Positions 18,290 through 27,042 of a stretch of DNA of 64,000 nt are shown here, in pieces. Source of the stretch: JASBTN01 sp965228805 (lineage in GTDB: Bacteria > Pseudomonadota > Alphaproteobacteria > Rhodobacterales > Rhodobacteraceae); NCBI RefSeq assembly GCF_965228805.1, contig NZ_CBDDIE010000003.1:3844001-3908000 (forward strand), given 5' to 3'. Position 1 is the stretch's first letter. Every line of letters begins with the position of its first letter. Position numbers and translations under genes: made by a program. The notes beneath the pieces were generated by a model. That model saw nothing but the letters and a program-made list of their open reading frames with translations, searched no databases and was not told the DNA's origin.

Positions 18290-19153
18290 ATGCGCCATCC
18301 CATTCTTGTAACGCTCTGCCTTGGCGGAGCGGTGGCCCTGTCGGGCTGCCAGCGCCCCGGCAGCGATGCCGAGGTCACCCGTGCGATCGCCGATGTGAAT
18401 GTGATCGACGAGGCCAATCTGAACGACATCATGTTGACCGTGGGCGACCCGGATGAGGCCGTGGCCTATTTCCGCCGTGCCTCCAAGTCGCAGCCTGATC
18501 GGATCGACCTGAAACGTGGATTGGGCAAGGCGCTGGTCCGCGCCCGCAAGGCGCCCGAAGCGGCCCGGGTCTTTGCCGAGATCCTCGACAGCGACGAGGC
18601 GACCGACGAGGATCGCGTCGACCTGGCCGACGCCCATATCCGCGCTGGCGACTGGGCCAAGGCGGAACGGGTGCTGGATACGATCCCGCCCACCTTCGAG
18701 ACCTACAAGCGCTACCGCCTTGAAGCCATGGTCGCCGACAGCAACGAGGAATGGGACCGCGCCGACAGTTTCTATGAAACTGCCGTCAGCCTGACCACCA
18801 AACCCTCGGGCGTGTTGAACAACTGGGGTTATTCCAAGCTGACCCGTGGCGATTTCGCGGGCGCCGAACGGCTGTTCACCGAGGCGCTGACCTATGACGA
18901 CAAGCTCTTCACCGCCAAGAACAACCTGGTCCTGGCACGCGGCGCGCAGCGCAAATACGATCTGCCCATCATCGCGATGACCCAGACCGAGCGCGCGCAG
19001 CTTCTGCACACGCTGGCCCTGTCGGCGATCAAACAGGGCGACGTGCAGACCGGCAGTGCACTGCTGAAAGAAGCCATCGACACCCATCCGCAGCATTTCG
19101 AAGCCGCCGTGCGCGCCCTGCGTGCGTTGGAAGGCGGCGTGAGCGCGGGCTGA
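18290..19153 (+). CDS. tadD: TPR lipoprotein TadD
   Basis: A 287-residue lipoprotein with lipobox LSGC (Cys20) and TPR repeats along the rest (for example AVAYFRRASKSQPDRIDLK and SGVLNNWGYSKLTRGDFAGAE). TadD is thought to help place the secretin in the outer membrane. The start at ATG 18290 has AAGAGGACG upstream; the open frame extends back to 18119, but that part overlaps the previous gene and lacks a signal peptide. It is the second TPR lipoprotein in a row. The prepilin peptidase gene begins 3 bases later. Confidence 0.88.
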   Translation: MRHPILVTLCLGGAVALSGCQRPGSDAEVTRAIADVNVIDEANLNDIMLTVGDPDEAVAYFRRASKSQPDRIDLKRGLGKALVRARKAPEAARVFAEILDSDEATDEDRVDLADAHIRAGDWAKAERVLDTIPPTFETYKRYRLEAMVADSNEEWDRADSFYETAVSLTTKPSGVLNNWGYSKLTRGDFAGAERLFTEALTYDDKLFTAKNNLVLARGAQRKYDLPIIAMTQTERAQLLHTLALSAIKQGDVQTGSALLKEAIDTHPQHFEAAVRALRALEGGVSAG

Positions 19154-19156
19154 GCG

Positions 19157-19657
19157 ATGATCACCGTACAGATGGCCTCGACGGGCTGGTGGTTCCTGCC
19201 CGTCGTATTGCCGATCGCGATCTGGGCCGCTTGGAGCGATCTGGCGCGTATGAAGATCCCGAACCTGGCCGTCCTGGCCCTGCTGATCACCACGATCCCA
19301 CTGGGCTTCCTGGCCATGCCCGCAATGGACTGGCTGTTTCGCCTGATCAACGCGCCGGTGATCCTGGCCATCTGCTATGTGTTCTTCGCCGCCGGTGCGA
19401 TGGGCGCGGGTGACGCGAAATACGCCGCAGCGGCGGCTCCTCTGTTCGACCGTCAGGATCTACCGCTGATCATCATCCTGACCACGGCCACCCTGCTGGC
19501 GGGTTTTACCCTGCACCGGGCCGTGCTTCACACCCCCGCCCTGCGCGCCCGCATGCCCGATTGGCACAGTTGGGAGCGCAAGGACTTCCCGATGGGGTTG
19601 GTGATCTCAGGCATCATCCTGTTTTATCTTTTGATCGTGGTGATCTACGGCCGGTAA
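19157..19657 (+). CDS. tadV: A24-family prepilin peptidase CpaA/TadV
   Basis: A 166-residue integral membrane aspartyl protease that cleaves the Flp pilin leader. Both catalytic aspartates are visible: Asp28 in WSDLARMKIPN and Asp86 in GAGDAK. It has the short form without the methylase domain, usual for Tad systems. It overlaps the end of the tad transcript; its stop codon sits in the loop of a terminator hairpin. Its natural substrates are presumably the pilins at 8638-9323. Confidence 0.92.
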   Translation: MITVQMASTGWWFLPVVLPIAIWAAWSDLARMKIPNLAVLALLITTIPLGFLAMPAMDWLFRLINAPVILAICYVFFAAGAMGAGDAKYAAAAAPLFDRQDLPLIIILTTATLLAGFTLHRAVLHTPALRARMPDWHSWERKDFPMGLVISGIILFYLLIVVIYGR

Positions 19658-19670
19658 CCCCGGCCGTTTT
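19647..19670. terminator. Terminator hairpin between converging tadV and the GT-C-like gene
   Basis: An 8-base-pair perfect stem (19647-19654 with 19660-19667), loop TAACC containing the tadV stop, then TTTT. The GT-C-like gene ends at 19670, so it may serve both strands. Confidence 0.65.
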
Positions 19671-21262
19671 CACTTGCGATAGAGGATGTAGAGATCGGTG
19701 CGATCAATCTCGGTCAACTGCGCGCCCGCCGCCTCGATCTCGGTCAGCATCAGCTTGCGCATGCGCGACGCAATCGGGCAAAGCGGCACCAGCACCAGAT
19801 CGGCATTCTCGAACCCGCTGAGCCCGCCGTAATACCAGGGCGCGCCGCCTACCAGCGGCTCCCCTGCCCCGTTCAGCCAGGTCACGTTCAACACGTCGGT
19901 GGTAAAGATCTGCTGATCCCGCGCCAAGCCGCTCTCGCGCAGCTGGTCCGAGATCGTCGCCACCCACTGGCTCATGCCCAGGCCCAACGTGCAGAGCGGC
20001 AGCGCCTCGCCATTCACCGACACGGCCTCGACCCGCTCCGGCGCGCCAGGCACGCCTAGGGGCACCGAGGCACCCACATCCAGGTTGCGCAACTTGGCAA
20101 CCTGCAGGTCCTCATGCGCCTCCCCCCCCGGCAGCATCGGCATGTAAGCCGCGCGGTCCGTATTCAGATGGCGAAACGCGCTCCAGCCCATATTGATGAA
20201 ACTGGGCGCGGCCAGGACGATGGCCGCCATGCCAAGGTATCCAATCCCGGCAGTCACATTCCATCCCAGCACATTATGTAACTCCCGCGGCGGCACCAGG
20301 GCAAACAGCAGAAAGCCCAGCAACATCAGCCATTGCGGATCATTTTCGGCATTCTGCCAGGTGACATAGAGGAACCCGGGCGCCAGCAGCAGCAAAAGCA
20401 GCCCCTCCGCAGGACGTTCCCCTTGGCGCAGCAGAACCACCGCAAAGATCAGCACCAGCGTGCCCGCCATATGCGAGGGTGCGCTGATCACCTGGCCCAG
20501 GCTCATGCCTGGCTGCGGGCGCACCGGGCTGGCCGAAACCTGCTGCAGATCTCCGATCCAGGCCATCCAGAACTCGATGCTCATCAGCCCGGTGACGGCC
20601 AGCGCTACAACCAGCCCCGCCGCAACCGCAACGCCAAGGCTGCGCAGCGCGCCACGGGCCAACAGGGCCGCAAGCACGGGCAGTGCGAAAGCGGCAAAGA
20701 AAGTCACCTTGGTCAGCGCCATCAGCGACAGGCCCAGCCCGATCACCAGACCATCCGCCACCGGATGGTCATTCCCCCGGTTTGGCAACAGCGCCGTGGC
20801 CAACACCAGGAAGGCCGCCGCCCAGGCCCAGCGATTGTAATGCATCGACATGCTGACACTGGGCTCCGTCGTGCCATGCACCAACCCCAGGAACAGCACC
20901 AGGACAACGGCCCCGAAACCCGCGGCCCAGCCCCCGGAAAACCGGCTGGAGGCGACCCACCAGACCGCTGGAAACGCCAGGGCCGCAACCAGCACCTGAC
21001 CCAGGATCATCGCCTGTCCCACGCCGAAACCTGCTTTCAGGAACAACAGGATGGGAGCAAAGGCACCAATACCGATCGGGGTGACGAAATCCAGATGTGG
21101 CCGCTCACCGCTCGCCATGCGCATCAGCACATCGACCATATGGAACGTGTCGCCTTCGTGCTTGCCCACGAACAGTGCTCCGGGCGCAACCGACGCCCCC
21201 GCCAGCAGGATAAACAGCGCGCACAGCCCCCCCGCCAGGATCACCGCATTCGGTCGTTCCAT
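19670..21262 (-). CDS. Polytopic membrane protein, GT-C glycosyltransferase-like
   Basis: A 530-residue protein with about ten to eleven membrane helices in residues 1-380 and a soluble C-terminal domain of about 150 residues. Near the N-terminus GDTFHMVDVLMRMASGERPH resembles the first periplasmic loop of GT-C enzymes (acidic residue, then a G-x-x-P-[YH] element). Such enzymes take sugars from polyprenyl phosphates. I do not recognise a specific family. ATG 21262 (GAGGG upstream) is preferred; GTG 21277 is possible. It converges with tadV. A link to the DprE pathway 12 kb away is only a suggestion. Confidence 0.6.
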   Translation of the reverse strand: MERPNAVILAGGLCALFILLAGASVAPGALFVGKHEGDTFHMVDVLMRMASGERPHLDFVTPIGIGAFAPILLFLKAGFGVGQAMILGQVLVAALAFPAVWWVASSRFSGGWAAGFGAVVLVLFLGLVHGTTEPSVSMSMHYNRWAWAAAFLVLATALLPNRGNDHPVADGLVIGLGLSLMALTKVTFFAAFALPVLAALLARGALRSLGVAVAAGLVVALAVTGLMSIEFWMAWIGDLQQVSASPVRPQPGMSLGQVISAPSHMAGTLVLIFAVVLLRQGERPAEGLLLLLLAPGFLYVTWQNAENDPQWLMLLGFLLFALVPPRELHNVLGWNVTAGIGYLGMAAIVLAAPSFINMGWSAFRHLNTDRAAYMPMLPGGEAHEDLQVAKLRNLDVGASVPLGVPGAPERVEAVSVNGEALPLCTLGLGMSQWVATISDQLRESGLARDQQIFTTDVLNVTWLNGAGEPLVGGAPWYYGGLSGFENADLVLVPLCPIASRMRKLMLTEIEAAGAQLTEIDRTDLYILYRK

Positions 21263-21415
21263 TGCCAGCCCTCGCACCCTGTCCCGTTAACCGTCTGGCA
21301 ACACTATCGGCGCAGACTAAGCCTCGGAAAAGCCCTGCCAGCGGTTTTTGTTGTCCAGATGGCCCATGAAGGGTAGAATCACGGAAAAAATCAGGCATCA
21401 AAAAGAGCAGATCAG

Positions 21416-22729
21416 ATGAATATGCAGACGGCCGCCGTGCCCGCGCCTCCCCCCGCGCGCAACCTGTCCGATACCGGGCTCAGCATCGTGATGATGCGCG
21501 ACATCCTGCTGAAGACGATGTTTCGCATGAACTTGGACCTCGTGTCCGAATTGGAAAGGGTGCTCTGCCTGCCCAGCCGGGTGGTGCAGGAACTCATCGA
21601 TATGAGCCGCGATCAGGGGCTGATCGAGGCGATGGGCACGCTGCACGCTGGCGCCACCTCGAACGAAATGGGCTACCAGCTGACCGATACCGGCAAGGCC
21701 CGCGCGCTGGACGCGCTGTCGCAGTCGGAATATTACGGCGCAATGCCGATCCCGATGGAGGAATACGGCAAACAGGTCAAACGCCAGTCGATCCGCAACA
21801 TCACCATGACCCGCGGTCAGCTGACCGGCGCCATGGGTCACCTGGTCCTGCCCGATGACCTCCTGGATCACCTCGGGCCTGCGGTGGGCTCGGGCCGCTC
21901 GATCCTGATGTATGGCCCGCCGGGCAACGGGAAATCCTCGATTTCAAACGGTATTCGCGACGCGCTCGGCGACAAGATCTACGTGCCCCGCGCCATCGAG
22001 TACTCTGGCCAGGTGATTACGGTCTATGACCCGATCGTGCACAGCTCGGCCGAGGAACAGGTGGACGACGGCAACTCCCTGCGCCGCAGCTCGATGAAAT
22101 ACGACCGCCGCTATGTGCTTTGCGAGCGGCCTACTGTGATCACCGGGGGCGAGCTGTCACTGGACATGCTCGACCTTGTCTACAATGCCACCTCACGCAC
22201 CTACCAGGCACCCCTGCAGCTGAAATCCACCGGCGGCGTCTTCATCGTCGACGACCTTGGCCGCCAGGCCGAACCGCCCCAGGCGCTGATCAACCGCTGG
22301 ATCGTGCCCCTGGAAGAAAGCAAGGACATCCTGGCGCTTCAGTCCGGCGAAAAATTCGAGGTGCCCTTCGACACGCTGGTCATCTTCTCGACCAACTTCC
22401 ACCCGAACGAGATCTTCGATAAGGCGGCGCTGCGCCGGATCTTCTTCAAGATCAAGATCGACGGGCCGACCCAGGAAGATTACCTGAAGATCTTCGCCAT
22501 GGTCGCGCGCAAGAGGAAGATGCCGCTGGACGAGGCCGCTCTGGTGCATCTTCTCAAGAAGAAATACCCGACCATCGACAATATCTATGCGAACTACCAG
22601 CCGATCTTCCTGATCGACCAGATGATCGCCATTTGCGAGTTCGAGGGCATTCCGCGCCAGATGAGCCCCGAGCTGATCGACCGCGCCTGGGCCAATATGT
22701 TTGTGCGCGAAGAGCATATCGAACACTGA
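21416..22729 (+). CDS. AAA-type ATPase with N-terminal helical domain
   Basis: A 437-residue cytoplasmic protein. Residues about 18-125 look like a helical, winged-helix-like domain; the AAA module follows with Walker A GPPGNGKSS (167-175), Walker B FIVDDLG (about 280-286), sensor-1 IFSTNFHP and arginine-finger-like DKAALRRIFFK. I recall similar proteins in other alphaproteobacteria with no assigned role. Next to the tad locus, it may regulate or remodel pilus components, but the intervening gene is on the other strand. The start at ATG 21416 is uncertain by two codons (ATG 21422). Confidence 0.7.
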   Translation: MNMQTAAVPAPPPARNLSDTGLSIVMMRDILLKTMFRMNLDLVSELERVLCLPSRVVQELIDMSRDQGLIEAMGTLHAGATSNEMGYQLTDTGKARALDALSQSEYYGAMPIPMEEYGKQVKRQSIRNITMTRGQLTGAMGHLVLPDDLLDHLGPAVGSGRSILMYGPPGNGKSSISNGIRDALGDKIYVPRAIEYSGQVITVYDPIVHSSAEEQVDDGNSLRRSSMKYDRRYVLCERPTVITGGELSLDMLDLVYNATSRTYQAPLQLKSTGGVFIVDDLGRQAEPPQALINRWIVPLEESKDILALQSGEKFEVPFDTLVIFSTNFHPNEIFDKAALRRIFFKIKIDGPTQEDYLKIFAMVARKRKMPLDEAALVHLLKKKYPTIDNIYANYQPIFLIDQMIAICEFEGIPRQMSPELIDRAWANMFVREEHIEH

Positions 22730-22789
22730 CAAAACGAGGCGGCGCCCACGCGCACCGAGGCGCCGCCTCACCTGTTCACCCGCTAAATC

Positions 22790-23272
22790 TCAGCGCGTGA
22801 ACAAGGTTTGGATCATCTGCATCTGTACGCCGCGGTCCCCTTCTGCCAGGTCGCGAATGCTCTGGCCCGCTTCGGCCTCAAAGCCTGCCTCCTTCAACGC
22901 GGTCAGCCCAGCGTCCAGCTCCTGGCCGGACAGGGCGATGACCGTCTCCATGTCGGCCTGTTCCACAGCCTGAACGACGGCCATCATCGGGTTGCCGCCC
23001 TCTGGCCCCAAGGGCAGAAAAGTCATCACCAGCAGCGCTGTGCCGACGCCCATGATCCCCATCGCCAGCGGACGTTTCAGATAAGTGGTAAAGGGGCGCC
23101 AGTTCAGCGCCAGATGCGCGCCGACACCCAGCAGCATGGCCCAGCCGGCCCATTCATGCACCACCTTGCCCAGCGTGGTTTCCAGGTGAAAGAACATCAG
23201 CGTGCCGGTCACTCCCATGATCAGGAAACTGGCGATGGTCAGGGGCGTGGCCCATCTGCGCAGGGATTTCAT
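22790..23272 (-). CDS. DUF4405-type membrane protein
   Basis: A 160-residue protein with three N-terminal membrane helices (about 8-28, 40-58 and 68-88) and a soluble helical C-terminus. Histidines at HLETTLGKVVHEWAGW and GVGAHLALNW match the layout of the DUF4405 family, which resembles haem-binding cytochrome b subunits. The start at ATG 23272 is set by GGAG 7 bases upstream; longer starts (23278, 23284) are less well placed. It is divergent from lhr. Function unknown; haem binding would be inference. Confidence 0.65.
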   Translation of the reverse strand: MKSLRRWATPLTIASFLIMGVTGTLMFFHLETTLGKVVHEWAGWAMLLGVGAHLALNWRPFTTYLKRPLAMGIMGVGTALLVMTFLPLGPEGGNPMMAVVQAVEQADMETVIALSGQELDAGLTALKEAGFEAEAGQSIRDLAEGDRGVQMQMIQTLFTR

Positions 23273-23367
23273 TGTCATCTCCATCACTCTTTCCAGATGA
23301 ACGGATATCCACACCGGTTCCGTCGCCCGCTCGTGCGTTTTTTTTCGCCCCGCGCTACAGTCCCCGC

Positions 23368-25767
23368 ATGAGCGCCCTGCCAACCCGATTTTCCGACTGG
23401 TTCGCTGCCCGTGGCTGGCAGCCGCATCCGCATCAAATCACGATGCTGGAGCGCGCTGCCGACCCTGCCCTGATGCTGATTGCACCCACAGGCGGCGGCA
23501 AGACGCTTGCAGGTTTCCTGCCTTCGCTGGTCGAGTTGGCCGATAATCCGGTCCAGGGGTTGCACACTTTATACATTTCGCCGCTCAAGGCCCTGGCCGC
23601 CGACATGCGTCGCAATCTGACGCGCCCGATCGAGGATATGGGCCTGCCGGTGCGGGTCGAGGACCGGTCCGGCGACACCTCGCAAACCCGCAAGAAGGCC
23701 CAGCGCGCCGATCCGCCGCATATCCTGCTGACCACGCCGGAAAGCCTCGCGCTGCTTCTGTCCTACGAAGATGCCCCGCACATTTTTGCCGGGCTGAAAC
23801 GGGTGGTGGTGGACGAGCTGCATGCGCTGGCGGAGAGTAAACGCGGCGATCAGCTGATGCTCTGCCTCACCCGGCTGGCCGCGCTGCGCCCAGACCTTCG
23901 CCGCGTCGGCCTGTCCGCCACGGTCGAGGACCCGCCCGCCCTGGCAAACTATTTCGCGCCTCACCCCGCACCTTGCGACATCCTCACCGCCGATCCCGGC
24001 CCGGATCCGGACATCGCCATGCTGCGTACCGAAGCCCCGCCACCCTGGTCCGGTGGCGGCGGCAAATACGCGATGGCCGAGGTGCTGGAACAGGTGCGGC
24101 AGCACAAGACCACGCTGATCTTTCACAACACCCGCGCCCAGGCCGAGATCTTCTTTCACCACCTATGGCTGGAAAACACCGACAATCTGCCCATCGGGAT
24201 CCACCATGGCTCCCTGTCCCGCAACGCCCGCGAGAAAGTCGAGGCGGCGATGGTCGCGGGTCAGCTGCGCGCCATCGTCTGCACCGGATCGCTGGACCTG
24301 GGGCTCGACTGGGGCGATGTGGACCTTGTGATCCAGGTGGGCACGCCCAAGAACGTCAAGCGTCTGGTGCAACGGATCGGGCGAGCGAACCACCGCTACA
24401 ACGCCCCCTCCAAGGCCTTGTTATTGCCTGCAAATCGCTGGGAAGTCATCGAATGTCAGGCCGCGATCGAGGCCGCCCTGGCGCATGACCTGGACGGCGA
24501 CCCGCGCGGCCCCGGCCCGCGCGACGTGTTGTGCCAGCACATCATGATCACCGCCTGCGCCGCACCCTTCGACGCAGCTCAGCTGTTCCAGGAAATACGC
24601 AGCGCTGGCGCCTACGCTGGGCTGACCCGCGCGGAGTTCGACGACTGTCTCGATTTCGTGGCCACCGGCGGCTATGCGCTGAAAGCCTATGCTCAATGGA
24701 AGCGACTGCAACAACGCCCCGACGGGCTCTGGCAGCTGCGCGACCCGCGCCACGCCCAACAGGTGCGCATGAACATCGGCACGATCCAGGACACCGACAC
24801 GCTGAAGGTTCGCATGAAGGGCCGCGGGGGAAAGCCGCTTGGCGAGGTCGAGGAAGGTTTCGCCGCCTCGCTCGTGCCCGGCGACACATTCCTGATCGGC
24901 GGCCAGATCGTGCGGTTCGAAACCCTGCGCGAGATGGAGGTTCAGGTCAGCCGCGACCGCGGCCGAAAACCCAAGGTCGCGGTGTTCATGGGGACAAAAT
25001 TCTCGACCTCAACGCAGCTCTCCGCACGTATTCTCGAGCTGCTGCACGGCGACACCTCCGCCCTACCCGACCACACAAGAGACTGGATTTCCTTGCAGAA
25101 ATCCAGCTCGCAACTGCCCCGCCCCGGCCGCATCCTGGTCGAAAGCTTCGAATATGAAGGCCGGGCACACAGCTGCGTTTACGGCTTTGTCGGCAAGAAT
25201 GCGATGCAGACCCTGGGGTTGCTGCTAACCCGAAGGATGGAGGAGGCCGGACTTGGCCCCCTGGGCTTCGTCGCTACCGACTACGCCACGCTGATCTGGT
25301 CGATCGAGCCAATGGGCGACCCCGCCTCCCTGCTGGAGCCGGAGGGGCTACGCGACGGGCTCGACGGATGGCTTGCCGAAAACGCGCTGATGAAACGCGG
25401 TTTTCGCGCCACCGCCACCATCGCCGGGCTGATCACCCGCAACCTGCCGGGCAAGCGAAAGACCGGGCGCCAGGCGACCTTCAGCTCGGACATCCTTTAC
25501 GACACGCTGCGCAAGTACGACCCGGACCACCTGATGCTGCGTATCACCCGTGACGAGGCGATGCGCGGGCTGATCGGCTTTGCCCGGATCGAGGAGATGC
25601 TGGAACGCACCCGCGCGCGCGTCGATCACGTGGTGCTGGACCGCGTGCCGCCCTTCGCCGCGCCCCTGTTCCTGGAGGTCGGCAAGGTTCCAGTCGAGGG
25701 CGCCGGGGCCGAAGCGCTTCTGGCCGCCGAGGCCGAAAGCCTGATGCAGGCCGCGGGTTTGGCTTGA
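23368..25767 (+). CDS. Ligase-associated DNA damage response DExH helicase (Lhr-like)
   Basis: A 799-residue superfamily 2 helicase of the bacterial Lhr-like group, found in a conserved cluster with an ATP-dependent DNA ligase, an exonuclease and the PdeM phosphoesterase. Motif I APTGGGKT (39-46), motif II DELH near 150, motif III LSATVEDP, motif VI QRIGRANH; the Lhr-specific C-terminal half is complete. The start at ATG 23368 is taken because it lies beside the family N-terminus; the ORF extends to 23272 with low-complexity residues and overlaps the divergent gene. pdeM follows after 31 bases. The ligase and nuclease are not adjacent here. Confidence 0.92.
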   Translation: MSALPTRFSDWFAARGWQPHPHQITMLERAADPALMLIAPTGGGKTLAGFLPSLVELADNPVQGLHTLYISPLKALAADMRRNLTRPIEDMGLPVRVEDRSGDTSQTRKKAQRADPPHILLTTPESLALLLSYEDAPHIFAGLKRVVVDELHALAESKRGDQLMLCLTRLAALRPDLRRVGLSATVEDPPALANYFAPHPAPCDILTADPGPDPDIAMLRTEAPPPWSGGGGKYAMAEVLEQVRQHKTTLIFHNTRAQAEIFFHHLWLENTDNLPIGIHHGSLSRNAREKVEAAMVAGQLRAIVCTGSLDLGLDWGDVDLVIQVGTPKNVKRLVQRIGRANHRYNAPSKALLLPANRWEVIECQAAIEAALAHDLDGDPRGPGPRDVLCQHIMITACAAPFDAAQLFQEIRSAGAYAGLTRAEFDDCLDFVATGGYALKAYAQWKRLQQRPDGLWQLRDPRHAQQVRMNIGTIQDTDTLKVRMKGRGGKPLGEVEEGFAASLVPGDTFLIGGQIVRFETLREMEVQVSRDRGRKPKVAVFMGTKFSTSTQLSARILELLHGDTSALPDHTRDWISLQKSSSQLPRPGRILVESFEYEGRAHSCVYGFVGKNAMQTLGLLLTRRMEEAGLGPLGFVATDYATLIWSIEPMGDPASLLEPEGLRDGLDGWLAENALMKRGFRATATIAGLITRNLPGKRKTGRQATFSSDILYDTLRKYDPDHLMLRITRDEAMRGLIGFARIEEMLERTRARVDHVVLDRVPPFAAPLFLEVGKVPVEGAGAEALLAAEAESLMQAAGLA

Positions 25768-25798
25768 TTTTCTCGTTCGGGCGCGGCAGGCACACATC

Positions 25799-26461
25799 AT
25801 GAACGGGCGCTCTTTCATCTTTGCCGGCACCGAATTGACCCTGCTGGGCTCCGGCGCGCTGTTGTGGGGCGAGGCCCGGTTGCTCTGCGTCTCGGACCTG
25901 CATCTGGGCAAATCCGAACGCATGGCGCGGCGCGGCGGCGACATGCTGCCCCCCTATGAGACCCGCGACACGTTGGCCCGGCTGGAGGCCGACATCGAGG
26001 CCACCGGCGCGCGCAGCGTGGTCTGCCTGGGTGACAGTTTCGACGACCTGGATGCCGCGCGGGGCCTGCCCGAAGACGAGGCGCTATGGCTCGCCCGCCT
26101 CATGGCCGGACGGCGTTGGGTCTGGATCGAAGGCAACCACGATCCCGGCCCGGTCGAATTCGGCGGCACCCACCTGGCCGAGCTGCACAGCCCGCCGCTT
26201 TCTTTCCGCCACATCGCCCGGCCCGGCGCGGCAGGCGAGATTTCGGGACATTACCACCCCAAGGCGCGGGTGCGCCTGCGCGGTCGGTCGGTCACCCGTG
26301 CCTGCGCGCTGGTCGACAGCGACCGGGTGATCCTGCCCGCTTACGGCACCTATACCGGTGGGCTGCGCTCAGATGACGCGGCGCTGACCCGGCTGATGCG
26401 CTCTGACGCGCGCGCCATACTGACCGGCACCACCCCGCATGTGATCCCGATGCCGCGCTGA
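25799..26461 (+). CDS. pdeM: Ligase-associated DNA damage response endonuclease PdeM
   Basis: A 220-residue calcineurin-like metallophosphoesterase. Metal-binding motifs: DLHLGKSE (33-40), GDSFDD near 78, GNHDPG near 114 and GHYHPK near 148. It belongs to the family that accompanies the Lhr-like helicase just upstream and is thought to act as a nuclease in DNA repair. Length and motif order fit. The gap to lhr (31 bases) supports one operon. Confidence 0.9.
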   Translation: MNGRSFIFAGTELTLLGSGALLWGEARLLCVSDLHLGKSERMARRGGDMLPPYETRDTLARLEADIEATGARSVVCLGDSFDDLDAARGLPEDEALWLARLMAGRRWVWIEGNHDPGPVEFGGTHLAELHSPPLSFRHIARPGAAGEISGHYHPKARVRLRGRSVTRACALVDSDRVILPAYGTYTGGLRSDDAALTRLMRSDARAILTGTTPHVIPMPR

Positions 26462-26536
26462 ATCGACAAAAGAAACGGGACGTCACGCTTTGTCCCCACC
26501 CAGCCCCCTGCTACCGCTTGGGAAAAGGAGGCGCCC

Positions 26537-26974
26537 ATGACCCTGGACCCGGCAATCGACACCCGCGTGCGCGCAAGTTTCGCCAAGCAGAGCATGATGG
26601 AGACCCTGGGCGCCAAGGTCATTGCGCTCGGCGAAGGGCGGTGCACCATCCGTTCGTCAATCCCGCCGGGCGCACGTCAGCAGCAGGGGTTCGGCCATGC
26701 CGGGCTGACCTTTTCGGTCGGCGACAGCGCGGCGGGTTATGCGGCACTGACCTGCATGGGGCTCGACAGCGAGGTCGTGACCTCCGAGATCAAGATCAAC
26801 CTTCTGGCCCCGGCCGTTGGCGAGTACCTTCTGGCCGAGGGGCGGGTGATCCGCCCCGGCCGCCGCCTAATCACCGTGCAATCCGAGGTCTGGGCGGTGA
26901 CCGGCGAGACCCGCAAGCAGATCGCCGTGCTGCTGGGCACGATGGTGCCGGTTCCCCTGACGACACCTGGTTGA
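26537..26974 (+). CDS. PaaI-family hotdog thioesterase
   Basis: A 145-residue hotdog-fold protein, probably a tetrameric acyl-CoA thioesterase. The PaaI-type active-site segment reads GFGHAGLTFSVGDSAAGYAA (51-70), with His54 and Asp63 in the expected places for this group. AAGGAGG lies directly upstream. The crotonase gene follows after 68 bases on the same strand, so both may serve one acyl-CoA or phenylacetyl-CoA type pathway. The substrate is unknown. Confidence 0.82.
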   Translation: MTLDPAIDTRVRASFAKQSMMETLGAKVIALGEGRCTIRSSIPPGARQQQGFGHAGLTFSVGDSAAGYAALTCMGLDSEVVTSEIKINLLAPAVGEYLLAEGRVIRPGRRLITVQSEVWAVTGETRKQIAVLLGTMVPVPLTTPG

Positions 26975-27042
26975 CTGCCGTGACGTGAGGCTTGGGTTTC
27001 ACCCCGCAACCCGTTTTACTCGATGCAAACAAGGAGGCCCCG

